NCBI GenBank assembly: GCA_030151725.1
Contig: JASLDD010000140.1
Span: forward strand, 1-46,624
DNA from: Solirubrobacteraceae bacterium
GTDB taxonomy: Bacteria; Actinomycetota; Thermoleophilia; Solirubrobacterales; Solirubrobacteraceae
Direction of reading: 5' to 3'
DNA length: 46,624 nt
A model generated the notes under the pieces. That model ran no database searches. It worked only from the letters and a program-made list of their open reading frames with translations, and was not told where the DNA came from. This document shows, piece after piece, positions 17,309 through 25,430 of the stretch. The position numbers and the translations under genes were made by a program. Each line of letters opens with the position of its first letter. Within the stretch, counting starts at the first letter, position 1.

Positions 17309-18631
17309 TCAGTTCTCTGAGCCGCGTGCCTCGCGCGGGACCTGGCGGCGCTCGCGAATCCTGACCGCCTCGATGCGGTTGTCGCGCACCGACTCCACCC
17401 GGATCGAGAAGCCGTCCGCGTTGACCGTGTCGCCACGCCTGGGCAGGCGCCCAAGCTCGGCGAACACAAAGCCTCCAACAGAGTTGTAGGCGTCGCTGTC
17501 CACAGGCAGATCCAGGCCGTAGTCCGCCAGGTCGGTGACTGCCACATGTCCGCGCACGAACCAATCGCCGTTGGCCAAGCGGCGGATCTCACCGGTGCTG
17601 GGGTCCGTCTCATCGGCTATCTCGCCCACCACCTCCTCGATGATGTCCTCCACCGTCACCACGCCCACCACGCGCCCGTACTCATCCACCACCACCGCCA
17701 TCGAAGTGCGCTGGCGCTGCAGATCGGCCAGCAGATCGTCAAGCGGCTTGGTCTCAGGAACGATCAGCGCGTCATGGACCAGCGACTCGATCGACGACCC
17801 TGCTCCATCCTGCATCAGCTGGCGCACCAGCTCTGAGACGTGGACCAGCCCGCGCACGCGGTCGCGGTCTTCCTCTTCGGTGACCAGCAGCCGCGTGTGG
17901 CCGCTCGACACGCACAGCCGCAGCGCCGTCTCCACGCTCTGGGATGCGTCGATCGTCACCACAGCGGGGATCGGCGTCATCACCTGGCGCGCCTCCTGTT
18001 CGTGCAGGTGAAAGACGCCTGTGAGCATGCCCGCCTCACCCGGGTCGATGTGACCGCCCTCGTGGGACTCGGCGATCAGCCGCTTGAGCTCATCGGAGGA
18101 GCCGCCGCTGCGCTCGAGGCTCATGTCCACACCCAGCATCCGCAGGATCCGGTCAGAGACAGCTGTCAGCGCAACGATGATGGGGTGAAACAGCGCGCTG
18201 AAGGCCCTCAGCGGTCGCGCCACGCGACGGGCCACCGCCTCGGCGCGATCGATTGCGTAGAACTTGGGCACCATCTCCCCCGCCACCAGCTGCGCCGAGG
18301 CGATGATCACAAACGCCACAACCACCGCCACGGCCACCGACACGCCATGGCTGATCGTCGAGCCGAGCGCCCCCTTGAGGAGGTCCGCCAGCGCAGGCTC
18401 ACCCAGCGCTCCAATGCCGATCGAGGTCATCGTCACGCCGATCTGCACCGCCGAGATGTACTCGTTGACGTTGCTCAGCTGCTCCAGCGCCAGCGTCGCG
18501 CCCTTGGCGCCCTCGTCGCGCATCACTTCCAGGCGCGCCCTGCGCGAGCGCACGAGCGCGTACTCGGCGATCACAAAGAAGGCGTTGATGGCGACCAGCA
18601 GCGCCGCCAGGATGAGCTTGAGGCCGTTCAC
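17309..18631 (-). CDS. CNNM/HlyC-CorC family membrane protein with CBS domains
   Basis: 440 residues. N-terminal DUF21 membrane region (about 1-195, with LILAALLVAINAFFVIAEYAL, GVTMTSIGIGALGEPALA and a strong segment VSVAVAVVVAFVIIASAQLVAGE), paired CBS domains (about 210-340: VMTPIPAVVTID, MAVVVDEYGRVVGVVTVEDIIEE) and a C-terminal CorC/HlyC domain (about 350-430, YNSVGGFVFAELGRLPRRGDTV). The family includes Mg2+ exporters with nucleotide-binding CBS modules. GTG start at 18631 with a weak ribosome site. A 42-codon ORF starting at about 18757 ends in GTGA with this start but lacks a good Shine-Dalgarno. Confidence 0.9.
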   Translation of the reverse strand: MNGLKLILAALLVAINAFFVIAEYALVRSRRARLEVMRDEGAKGATLALEQLSNVNEYISAVQIGVTMTSIGIGALGEPALADLLKGALGSTISHGVSVAVAVVVAFVIIASAQLVAGEMVPKFYAIDRAEAVARRVARPLRAFSALFHPIIVALTAVSDRILRMLGVDMSLERSGGSSDELKRLIAESHEGGHIDPGEAGMLTGVFHLHEQEARQVMTPIPAVVTIDASQSVETALRLCVSSGHTRLLVTEEEDRDRVRGLVHVSELVRQLMQDGAGSSIESLVHDALIVPETKPLDDLLADLQRQRTSMAVVVDEYGRVVGVVTVEDIIEEVVGEIADETDPSTGEIRRLANGDWFVRGHVAVTDLADYGLDLPVDSDAYNSVGGFVFAELGRLPRRGDTVNADGFSIRVESVRDNRIEAVRIRERRQVPREARGSEN

Positions 18632-18821
18632 GCCCGACCGGCATTCCCCGCCGAGCGCACACCACTCAGACCGAGGCCTGGACCTTTGAGGCCGTGTTGT
18701 CGATGGCCCGTCAAGGCCACGCTACTTCGTGGAGGATCTTCTTCTTCGTCGTTCATCGCGCTTGCGGAGAACCCAAACCTAGCAAGGGCGATGGTCAGAA
18801 CCTGGATGCAGGGCGTCTGGA

Positions 18822-19106
18822 TCAGCCCAGGCTATCGATCTGCCCCGCAAGCCGGAAGTCCGCGTCCGTGAGCGCGCCCTCCGAGTGCGTGGACAGGGTG
18901 AGGCGAACCTTGTTCCAACCGTGCACCAGCATGTCCGGATGGTGGTTTGCCTGCTCGGCCAACTCCGCCACACGGCCCACGAACGCGACCGCATCGGCGA
19001 AATCCTCGAGCTTGTAGTCGCGAACGATCGACGCGTCGCCCGCGCGCTTCCAGCTAGGGACGACCGCTAGTCGCTGCTCGATCTCCTCCTCGCTAAGCGC
19101 GCTCAT
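18822..19106 (-). CDS. 4a-hydroxytetrahydrobiopterin dehydratase (PCD family)
   Basis: 94 residues. The PCD motif is seen as ANHHPDMLVHGWNKVRLTLSTH, carrying the catalytic His pair; the first half is helical (LSEEEIEQRLAVVPSWKR). Dehydrates carbinolamine pterins formed by aromatic amino acid hydroxylases; many bacteria have it with an unclear role. The frame extends upstream to 19190 but ATG at 19106 matches the family start. It is divergent from the BtuF-like gene by 52 bases. Confidence 0.9.
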   Translation of the reverse strand: MSALSEEEIEQRLAVVPSWKRAGDASIVRDYKLEDFADAVAFVGRVAELAEQANHHPDMLVHGWNKVRLTLSTHSEGALTDADFRLAGQIDSLG

Positions 19107-19158
19107 GTCTCCGAGAGTAGCTCGGTTGGCACAGGCTCGTGGGTCGTACAGTCTGTGG

Positions 19159-20067
19159 ATGCACATCGTGAGCCTCGTACCCCACGCCACCGAGCTGCTG
19201 TTTGCGCTCGGCGCAGGACCCGAGGTCGTGGCTGTGACGCACGAGTGCGACTATCCGCTCGAAGCCCTGGCGCTGCCCCGCGTCACACGCGACGTGCTGC
19301 CAGGCGGTCTCAGCGCCGCAGAGATCGACGCGGCGGTGCGCGAGCGCACATTGGAGGGACAGGCGATCTACGAGCTCGACCGTGACGCCCTGGCCAAGCT
19401 CGAGCCAGACCTGATCGTCACCCAAGCGCTCTGCTCTGTGTGCGCAGTCTCCTATGAGGAGGTGTCCCAGGTTGCACGCAAGCTGCCCTCGAAGCCGCGC
19501 GTGATCGCCCTCGATCCCAAAACGCTCGGCGAGACGCTGGGCGACGTGCGCACCTTGGCCCAGGCGACCAACCGGCGCGACGAGGGAGTCCAGCTGGTGC
19601 AACAGGCCGCCGCGCGCGTCGACCGGGTAAAGCTCGCCGTGCGCGGAGCAGAGCGTCCGCGCGTGGCGGCGCTCGAGTGGCTCGACCCGGTTTTCGTGGC
19701 AGGGCATTGGACTCCCCAGCTGATCGAGCTGGCCGGCGGCACCGACGTGCTGGGGCTGCCCGGCGAACCATCCGACACCGTCACCTGGAACGTCGTTGCG
19801 GCAGCCGAGCCGGAGGTCGTGGTGGTGATGCCCTGTGGCTACGACGCGCCGCGAGCACACGCCGAGGCAATGTCCTTTGCCGATGAGCTGTCCAAGCTGA
19901 ACGCTCGTCGAATCGTCGCCGTCAACGCCTCCGCCTACTTCTCACGCCCGGGACCCCGTGTGGTGGACGGCCTCGAGCTGCTCGCCCACATCCTTCACCC
20001 CGACCGCGTCAAGGCATCGCCCATGGGCGCCCAGGCGTTGGCCGTTTCGCCCGCTGCCGCTGCTTAG
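19159..20067 (+). CDS. BtuF-like periplasmic-binding-fold protein without signal peptide
   Basis: 302 residues starting MHIVSLVPHATELLFALG, the exact opening of the mature cobalamin/Fe-siderophore-binding fold, with PDLIVTQALCSVCAVS and VTWNVVAAAEPEVVVVMPCGY typical of this group. No signal peptide or lipobox is present and no transporter gene is adjacent, so it is probably cytosolic; such stand-alone versions are known in Actinobacteria. Ligand not certain; corrinoid is a guess. The stop overlaps the rhomboid gene stop tail-to-tail by four bases. Confidence 0.8.
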   Translation: MHIVSLVPHATELLFALGAGPEVVAVTHECDYPLEALALPRVTRDVLPGGLSAAEIDAAVRERTLEGQAIYELDRDALAKLEPDLIVTQALCSVCAVSYEEVSQVARKLPSKPRVIALDPKTLGETLGDVRTLAQATNRRDEGVQLVQQAAARVDRVKLAVRGAERPRVAALEWLDPVFVAGHWTPQLIELAGGTDVLGLPGEPSDTVTWNVVAAAEPEVVVVMPCGYDAPRAHAEAMSFADELSKLNARRIVAVNASAYFSRPGPRVVDGLELLAHILHPDRVKASPMGAQALAVSPAAAA

Positions 20068-20885
20068 GCGATGCCGGTGCCGGTGGCCCCGGCGGCGGCT
20101 ATCGCGGCGAGAACCGCCACCGCGCACAGCACCAGGCAGGCGGCAAACCCAAGCAGGGGCACTTTGCGCTGGTCGGCCGTGCGAAATGCAAGACCGGCAA
20201 GGAAACCCGCGATCAGCCCGCCGATGTGGGCTCCCACAGAGATGTTGGCCAAGGTGAAGCTGAGAATCAGGTTGAACACGATCAGGCCGCCGATGCCGGA
20301 CTCCATCACGCTGATCCGCCGCGCGCGCAGCTCCACCACCGCCGCCCCCATCAGGCCGAAGACGGCGCCAGAAGCGCCCAACGTCGGCGCCGCCGTCGCG
20401 AACAGCGCTCCGAAGGAGCCTGCCAGCAGAGCCGTGAAGTAGATCACCGCAAAGCGCGCCGAGCCAATCGAGGTCTCGAGCATCATTCCCAGGAGGTACA
20501 GCAGATACATGTTGAAGCCGATGTGCAGGAAGTTCTCGTGCAGGAAGCCACTGGTCACGAGCCGCCAGTACTGGTGGGATTCTGAGATGTAGGGCCTGAA
20601 CAGGACCCCTTCTTCGATGACCTTGCCGTGGATGCCGGTGCCGGTCAACGAGAACTGTCCCTGCTCGGTGAGGAACGCGATTACGTTGATCGCGATCAAC
20701 GCATACGTCACGCGCGGCACCTGAGCCATGTCGCGCATGCGTACCACCTTTGTGCGCTGCTGGGCACACTCCGGGCAGCGCATGCCCACGTGCGTCGTGG
20801 TCATGCAGTCGGGGCAGATTGGCCGCCCGCAATTGGAACACGAGACGCCCGTCTCGCGGGAGGGATGGCGATAGCAGGTGGCCAT
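20064..20885 (-). CDS. Rhomboid family intramembrane serine protease with N-terminal zinc-binding region
   Basis: 273 residues. Residues 1-45 form a B-box-like zinc finger (CYRH, CSNCGRPICPDC, CPEC). Six or so membrane helices follow, with catalytic Ser172 in GASGAVFG, His220 in GAHIGG and the oxyanion-hole His/Asn region HIGFNMY (121-127). Cleaves transmembrane substrates within the bilayer. ATG at 20885 starts with the zinc finger; the frame is open to 20933 without a better start. Convergent overlap with the BtuF-like gene. Confidence 0.92.
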   Translation of the reverse strand: MATCYRHPSRETGVSCSNCGRPICPDCMTTTHVGMRCPECAQQRTKVVRMRDMAQVPRVTYALIAINVIAFLTEQGQFSLTGTGIHGKVIEEGVLFRPYISESHQYWRLVTSGFLHENFLHIGFNMYLLYLLGMMLETSIGSARFAVIYFTALLAGSFGALFATAAPTLGASGAVFGLMGAAVVELRARRISVMESGIGGLIVFNLILSFTLANISVGAHIGGLIAGFLAGLAFRTADQRKVPLLGFAACLVLCAVAVLAAIAAAGATGTGIA

Positions 20886-20974
20886 GTCGCGCAGAGAGCC
20901 TACCTCGATAGCCCATCGCTCAAGGGAGGGCAATCGGGGAGCGCGCCGCTAGGACTCGCTCGAGCTCGTGATCC

Positions 20975-21346
20975 TCAGCGCTCGCCGAACAGCTTGCGCG
21001 TCTCGCGCCCAAGGTCGCGCAGGGCACGCTCGGCTGTGTCGCGCACGCCCTCTGCGGTGTCCAGCACGGTGTCCAGGCCGGGACTTGAGCCACGAGCGCG
21101 GCGGCGGGCACGAAGCAGTACGAGCGCAGCGCCGGCGGCGCTACCCGCGACTACCGCTGCAGCCGGGCGAGCCCAGTTGCGCGGATCGCGCATCGCCGAG
21201 AGCTCCCACGCCTCGAGCTCGTCGGCTGCCATGGCAGTGATGCTCGTGAGCGTGCTCTCCAGCCGCGCGGCCAGATCGTCAGGTGGCTCCACTGGCGCGA
21301 GCGCTTCGCGCAGCAGCCCCTCGAAGCTCTGTGCTGTCTCACTCAT
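20975..21346 (-). CDS. Single-pass membrane protein, putative sigma-factor partner
   Basis: 123 residues. N-terminal cytosolic half (LREALAPVEPPDDLAARLESTL), one membrane segment at about 62-80 (ARPAAAVVAGSAAGAALVLL), then an Arg-rich turn and an amphipathic tail. Its start overlaps the sigma factor gene end by eight bases, the usual place of an anti-sigma factor. It has no HxxxCxxC zinc motif, so it would be an atypical anti-sigma; the role is inferred from position and topology only. Confidence 0.6.
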   Translation of the reverse strand: MSETAQSFEGLLREALAPVEPPDDLAARLESTLTSITAMAADELEAWELSAMRDPRNWARPAAAVVAGSAAGAALVLLRARRRARGSSPGLDTVLDTAEGVRDTAERALRDLGRETRKLFGER

Positions 21347-21950
21347 CGGTCTTGTCCTTTGACTTGCCGTGCGCCCCGGAGCCGTTGTTCGACGAGGTGT
21401 CCGTGCCGGCGTCGCCGCGTTCGCCCACCATCTCCTCCAGCTGCTTGATGGCGCGATGGATCAGGACCTTGGTGGCGCCGTCGGAGCGCCCCATCGCACG
21501 AGCGATCTCGCGGTTGTCCATGCCGAGGGCAAAGCGCATGATCAGCGCCTCGCGGCGATCGTCTGGGAGCATGCGCACACCCTCCAGCACTCGGCTGAGC
21601 TCGTCCCGTCCCTCCACCAGCTGCTCGGTCGTGTGAAGAGCCGTGAGCATCGTGGAATCGTCGATCGGCGATGCCGGCTTGCGCGAGCGGTCGCGATAGA
21701 GGTTGGCGGCCAGGTTGTGGGCGATGCGGATCAGCCACGGTCGCAGCGGTCGGCCGTGCGATTCGCGCTGTGCGCGCTCGAAGTGACGATATGCCTGCAG
21801 AAAGGTCTGCTCGGTCAAGTCCTCGGCGTCGTGATGATCGCCCACGCGGTAGTAGGCATAGCTGTACACATCTCGCAGATGCGCCTTGTACAGGTCCGAG
21901 AACTCCGCATCGAGCTGCGCCTTGGACTTCTGAGAGAGTTGCTCGGCCAC
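21339..21950 (-). CDS. ECF-type RNA polymerase sigma factor
   Basis: 203 residues. Region 2 (about 15-85: FSDLYKAHLRDVYSYAYYRVGDHHDAEDLTEQTFLQAYRHF, then RPWLIRIAHNLAANLYRDR) and region 4 (about 125-180: MLPDDRREALIMRFALGMDNREIARAMGRSDGATKVLIHRAIKQL). A low-complexity charged tail follows. GTG start at 21950. It lies between plsC (35-bp gap) and the membrane protein that overlaps its end, suggesting one transcript and an envelope-linked signal. Confidence 0.9.
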   Translation of the reverse strand: MAEQLSQKSKAQLDAEFSDLYKAHLRDVYSYAYYRVGDHHDAEDLTEQTFLQAYRHFERAQRESHGRPLRPWLIRIAHNLAANLYRDRSRKPASPIDDSTMLTALHTTEQLVEGRDELSRVLEGVRMLPDDRREALIMRFALGMDNREIARAMGRSDGATKVLIHRAIKQLEEMVGERGDAGTDTSSNNGSGAHGKSKDKTDE

Positions 21951-21985
21951 TCATTGCACCCTACCCACCATGCCGCTCCAGGCAC

Positions 21986-22762
21986 TCAGGCTGCGCGCGA
22001 TATCTCGCGCGGCGGCGCCTCCGGGACATCCTGCTCGCGCGGCGCTTTGGCACCGCCCAGCCACTCCCACTGCAGACGCACGCATGCCCAGATCCGCTCA
22101 GTGACGCCCATTGCAAGCGTCGGTGAGGATCGCTTGACGGTGGGGAACAGCAGCGGACGCCCCGCCCTGATGCTCACCTTGCGCGGACGGATTCGCCAAC
22201 CCCTGCGAACGTCCTCGCTGCAAATCACCGCGATTGGCGCTACCGCAGCGCCCGTCTCGAGCGCCAAGCGGCCCACGCCGCGTCGGGGATCGCCCAGCGG
22301 TCCAGGTCGCACACGGGTGCCCTCCGGAAAGACCACCACGCAGTCTCCTCGTTCGAGGATCGCCCTGGCGGTCGCCATCGCGTCCCCATCGCCCGCGCCA
22401 CGGTCCACAGGGAAGGCACCAAGGGCATTCAGTATCCAGGCCTGCCAACGCTTTTCGAACAGCTCTCGCTTGGCCATGTAGTAGACGGGACGACGCACCA
22501 TCGTGCCGATGACAAATGGGTCCAAGAAGCTGCGGTGGTTGGACGCCAGCAGCAGCGGACCGGTGCTGGGCAGGTGCTCGCGGCCAATGCGCTGCATACG
22601 GAAGTAGACCAAGAAGAAAGGCACCAGCATCGCCCGCAGGATCCAGTAGATGACCGGGTTGACTCCGCGGGTCAAGCTCCGCTCCCGAAAGCTGTCCAGG
22701 TCCGCGCCGGGGGCCCTACGGTCCTCGGGAATCTGCTCGGTGGTGCGTGGCATTCCTTCCAT
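21986..22762 (-). CDS. plsC: 1-acyl-sn-glycerol-3-phosphate acyltransferase family
   Basis: 258 residues. Acyltransferase motif I NHRSFLD (His76, Asp81), motif III FPEGTR, and a hydrophobic N-terminal anchor (IYWILRAMLVPFFLVYF, about 38-54). Acylates lysophosphatidic acid to phosphatidic acid, or a related lipid. Start at 22762; an internal ATG at 22753 follows AAGGA too closely. First gene of the plsC-sigma-membrane protein run. PlsC-type is certain at family level; the exact acceptor is not. Confidence 0.88.
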   Translation of the reverse strand: MEGMPRTTEQIPEDRRAPGADLDSFRERSLTRGVNPVIYWILRAMLVPFFLVYFRMQRIGREHLPSTGPLLLASNHRSFLDPFVIGTMVRRPVYYMAKRELFEKRWQAWILNALGAFPVDRGAGDGDAMATARAILERGDCVVVFPEGTRVRPGPLGDPRRGVGRLALETGAAVAPIAVICSEDVRRGWRIRPRKVSIRAGRPLLFPTVKRSSPTLAMGVTERIWACVRLQWEWLGGAKAPREQDVPEAPPREISRAA

Positions 22763-22821
22763 ACACCGGCGGCGAGCGCGTCGTTACAGGCGATCGACGA
22801 ACTCCGTCCAACCACTCAGAC

Positions 22822-22874
22822 GGCTAGCACGAGCCAATTCCTAGCCCGACGAGAGTGCTACACCAGAGTGCTAC
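22822..22874. promoter_or_regulatory. Repeated half-sites before vapBC, probable autoregulatory operator
   Basis: AGAGTGCTAC occurs twice with a 13-base period (22852-22861 and 22865-22874), ending 9 bases before the antitoxin ATG, and the inverted form GGCTAGCAC is at 22822-22830. AT-rich ATTATTAA lies between the last copy and the ATG and may hold the -10 region. Confidence 0.5.
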
Positions 22875-22883
22875 CATTATTAA

Positions 22884-23201
22884 ATGGCCTCCCGTCATCC
22901 TCGCTTGGGCGTCCCCCGCGACCCGGAGGTGGAGCGCGCACTCGCACTCACCCAGCCACTGCTCGATGCTGCCGAGACTCGCTCTGCGGCAGCGCAAATT
23001 CGTGCGCTGACTTTGCGAGGCGCGCGGGCGGTTCTTGCAGATGCCGGCTCGGAGTCCCAACTGCAGGCCCGACTCGCCGAGCGCTACGGCACGCGACCCG
23101 CCCATGGGAGCTTGCTGGAGCTGGAGGCACCGCCGGGCAAGCCGGACGCAGCGGGCGCTGCGCCGGCGAGCGAAGCGCTGAGGTGGGTCCGCGGCGGGTG
23201 A
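22884..23201 (+). CDS. vapB: Antitoxin of a VapBC-type module
   Basis: 105 residues, start ATG at 22884 with little Shine-Dalgarno. Helical N-terminal and middle parts (DPEVERALALTQPLLDAAETRSAAAQIRALTLRGARAVL) and a proline/alanine-rich C-terminus that could wrap the toxin. Identified mainly by its position: its TGA overlaps the GTG of a PIN-domain toxin by four bases. I do not recognise a classical AbrB or RHH fold, so the DNA-binding class is open. Confidence 0.65.
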   Translation: MASRHPRLGVPRDPEVERALALTQPLLDAAETRSAAAQIRALTLRGARAVLADAGSESQLQARLAERYGTRPAHGSLLELEAPPGKPDAAGAAPASEALRWVRGG

Positions 23202-23593
23202 GCGCCGCCTACCTCGACGCCTCGGCTCTGGTGAAGCTCTTCAAGGCCGAGCCTGAGACAGAAGCTTTCCGCACAGCCCTTGTGGACTGGCCCGTTCAAG
23301 TCTCAAGCGAGCTGATCCAAGTTGAGGCCATCTGCACAGCCACGCGCCTCGGCGATCAAGAAGTCTTGCAGCGCGCCACTGCGATGCTCGAGCGAATCAG
23401 CCTAGTCCCCATATCTCCCGAGATCATCCAACTCGCCACCGATGCGCACACTCCACCGCTACGCGCGATGGACGCGATTCACCTCGCCACCGCGCTCGTC
23501 GTGCGCGAGGACGTTGGAGCCATGTTCGTCTACGACAACTACCTGCACGCCGCAGCAGAGGCCCATCACCTCAATCCTCTGGCGCCGCGATGA
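23198..23593 (+). CDS. vapC: PIN-domain ribonuclease toxin (VapC family)
   Basis: 131 residues with the full acidic set of a PIN nuclease: Asp7 in YLDASALVKLF, Glu43 in QVEAIC, Asp92 in MDAIHLATA and Asp113 in VYDNYL. Mg2+-dependent RNase, usually cutting tRNA or rRNA and inhibited by the paired antitoxin. GTG start overlaps the antitoxin stop (GTGA). All catalytic residues are present, so it should be active. A tRNA-Thr gene starts 66 bases downstream. Confidence 0.9.
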   Translation: MSAAYLDASALVKLFKAEPETEAFRTALVDWPVQVSSELIQVEAICTATRLGDQEVLQRATAMLERISLVPISPEIIQLATDAHTPPLRAMDAIHLATALVVREDVGAMFVYDNYLHAAAEAHHLNPLAPR

Positions 23594-23659
23594 GCTCACC
23601 CCGGCCATGGCTGACGTCGGCCGCTTGCAGGACGACGGCGGTACGATGCCCGAGGCCAG

Positions 23660-23732
23660 GCCGGAGTAGCTCAGCTGGTAGAGCACCTGTCTTGTAAACA
23701 GGAGGTCAGGGGTTCGAGACCCCTCTCCGGCT
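23660..23732 (+). tRNA. tRNA-Thr (anticodon TGT)
   Basis: Cloverleaf visible: acceptor GCCGGAG/CTCCGGC with discriminator T at 23732, D arm GCTCAGCTGGTAGAGC, anticodon stem CCTGT/ACAGG with loop CTTGTAA, T arm GGGGTTCGAGACCCC. CCA is not encoded. TACGAT at 23642-23647 is a possible -10 box. Confidence 0.97.
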
Positions 23733-23744
23733 TTGGTGGACCTT

Positions 23745-23984
23745 CTAGCGCCGCCTCAAGCGGGGCGGCCTGTAGGCGGTGCTGCATTCATAGCCATAGC
23801 GCTCGTACTGCCGGTTGGCGCGGCGGGCGCAGTACTCCCCGGCGTGAAGACACTTGTGTGCGCCTTCGATTGTGGCCGACACGTAGTGGGAGCTGCAGGC
23901 GACACGGGCGACCGGCGCCGCGCCCACCGACGCCGGAAGGGCAAGCGCCGTAACAGCAAACAGCGTTGCGACCGCCGCTCTCAT
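23745..23984 (-). CDS. Small secreted cysteine-containing protein
   Basis: 79 residues: signal peptide about 1-23 (MRAAVATLFAVTALALPASVGAAP), then a mature part of about 55 residues with four cysteines (VACSSHYV, HKCLHAGEYCARR, YECSTAY) likely forming two disulfides. ATG at 23984 is preferred to the upstream codon at 24005 because it starts the signal peptide. Its stop is 13 bases from the 3' end of tRNA-Thr, in convergent orientation. Resembles small exported proteins common in Thermoleophilia; function unknown. Confidence 0.65.
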   Translation of the reverse strand: MRAAVATLFAVTALALPASVGAAPVARVACSSHYVSATIEGAHKCLHAGEYCARRANRQYERYGYECSTAYRPPRLRRR

Positions 23985-24080
23985 GTGGCCGCCACTGCCA
24001 TGCACGTCGCCTCAGTCCCTTGTGCCTCCGTGTCAGGCTTGCTCACAAAGTCAGCATGACAGAACTCTTGAAATCGCAGC

Positions 24081-24827
24081 CTACGCCCTGACCTCGAGTT
24101 CTTCGGTTTTGTTCGTGATTTCGCCACGCAGGGCTGTCACAAATGGCCCCGAGCCGTCGAACAGGCTTTCGAGAACCTCCGTTTCGCCACCTTCCAACCG
24201 TGTGACAGCCGGTTCGCCGCCTTCGGTTTCCGAGTAGGTCAAGGTGAAAGACTTGCTCATCGTATTGACGTCTCCTGTGATCTCACCGATGAACCCGCCG
24301 CTGAGCGTCACGATCAGTCCTTCGCAGGCCATCGATGCGATCGTTCCCCCACTCGCAGCCAGCAGTCCAGGTACGCCTTCGCTGATCGCCCCCACCTGTC
24401 CCTCCAGCGGTGCCGTTCTCACTTCCCCGCGTTTGGCCCCCGGCGATGTGCAGGGCCTGAACATCGTCGAGCATCCCGTGAATGTGACCACGAGGCCTTT
24501 CACCGTGGTCGGCGAGCTGAGTTTTCCTTCGTCCTTGCTGCCGGTACAGGGAATGGGCGCGTTGATCGCCGCCGCATACAGCCTGATCGCGCCGCCCTTG
24601 CCCTTGAAGGTTTTGGCCTTGCGGATGCCCGGCAGGAGTTCGTATTTCTCGCCCTTGACGGTACCGGCTTCTTTAGTGCATTTCTTGTCTTGGAAGCTGC
24701 CGCCTTTGACCTTCGCGCATTCATAGAACGCGGGTTCGGTGGCGCTCGCCGACGCCGACGCTACCGCAGCCAGCGCGGTGAAAGCAAAAAGGCAGGCTCC
24801 GAGAGCCACGATGCGTCTCATCCCCAT
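24081..24827 (-). CDS. Secreted protein of unknown function, lineage-typical
   Basis: 248 residues. Signal peptide about 1-31 (RRIVALGACLFAFTALAAVASASASA), then ATEPAFYECAKVKGGSFQDKKCTKEAG, a beta-rich body with Thr/Gly/Ser-rich segments and a second cysteine set (PCTGS, FTGCSTMFRPCTSPG, MACEGL). Similar small-Cys exported proteins seem common in Solirubrobacterales. ATG at 24827 is preferred: GGGGAG stands 8 bases upstream; ATG at 24821 is an alternative. The frame opens much further upstream but that part is not protein-like. Confidence 0.7.
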   Translation of the reverse strand: MGMRRIVALGACLFAFTALAAVASASASATEPAFYECAKVKGGSFQDKKCTKEAGTVKGEKYELLPGIRKAKTFKGKGGAIRLYAAAINAPIPCTGSKDEGKLSSPTTVKGLVVTFTGCSTMFRPCTSPGAKRGEVRTAPLEGQVGAISEGVPGLLAASGGTIASMACEGLIVTLSGGFIGEITGDVNTMSKSFTLTYSETEGGEPAVTRLEGGETEVLESLFDGSGPFVTALRGEITNKTEELEVRA

Positions 24828-24955
24828 CCCCCCATCTCCCCATTCGAGCCGAACCGGCTCCGAGTGAGACAGGCTACGCCCTCGTGTCAAGCCCGGCGCA
24901 GGCGCACGGAACGGTCGGGCGACACACAGCACCGTCCCTGGCGCCCCCGCCCCGT

Positions 24956-25093
24956 CTAGGCGTGCTTGGCTTCGATCCCAAGCGCGCGTCGCAGCGACTC
25001 GCGCACAAACAGCCGATAGGCGACATCCGACACCGCCAGCGCCGCGATCACACGGCTGGCGATGCGTCGTATGTTTGCTCTGGACTCCCCCAT
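24956..25093 (-). CDS. 45-residue small protein with a strong ribosome site
   Basis: Short ORF starting ATG at 25093 and ending TAG at 24956. AAGGAGG lies 6 bases upstream, among the strongest ribosome sites in the window. The peptide is basic and amphipathic: MGESRANIRRIASR, VIAALAVSDVAYRLFVRE, SLRRALGIEAKHA. No signal peptide and no known family that I recognise. It would be transcribed ahead of the secreted protein at 24081. Confidence 0.5.
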   Translation of the reverse strand: MGESRANIRRIASRVIAALAVSDVAYRLFVRESLRRALGIEAKHA

Positions 25094-25430
25094 TGTGTTC
25101 CTCCTTGAACCGTTGGTACGCGGTCAAAGGCTCCCCTCGGCCAACCACGCCTCTGAAACGCTAGGGGACGGAACCCAGCTCGTCAACATCCGCACAAAGA
25201 GCGTCAACACCTGGCGACGCGCAACGATGCAGACGCAGCTGCAATGCAAGAGCACACGCAGAGATCGGCTACGAACGGGTACCCTCGCCAGTCGGAGACA
25301 TGGACGACCACGGAGTGCCACCCCACGTTCGTCCAGAGACCCCTGCTCGCCGACTTTGGGGATCTACATTTGCCTCATCCCGGCGGTCACAGCCGTCGTC
25401 ACATCGACAAGTCAGCGGGGCAACTTCGGG
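25094..25430. other. 337-bp gap with no supported gene
   Basis: I see no ORF with a credible ribosome site and no strong hairpin. Long open frames here (plus strand from 25062, minus strand 25124-25321) have no protein-like composition. It must hold the promoters of the divergent small protein and the collagen-like gene. Confidence 0.4.

Noticed and set aside
18632..18757. 42-codon ORF ending in GTGA overlap with the CBS-domain gene
   Set aside because: No Shine-Dalgarno and a low-complexity sequence; overlap may be chance.
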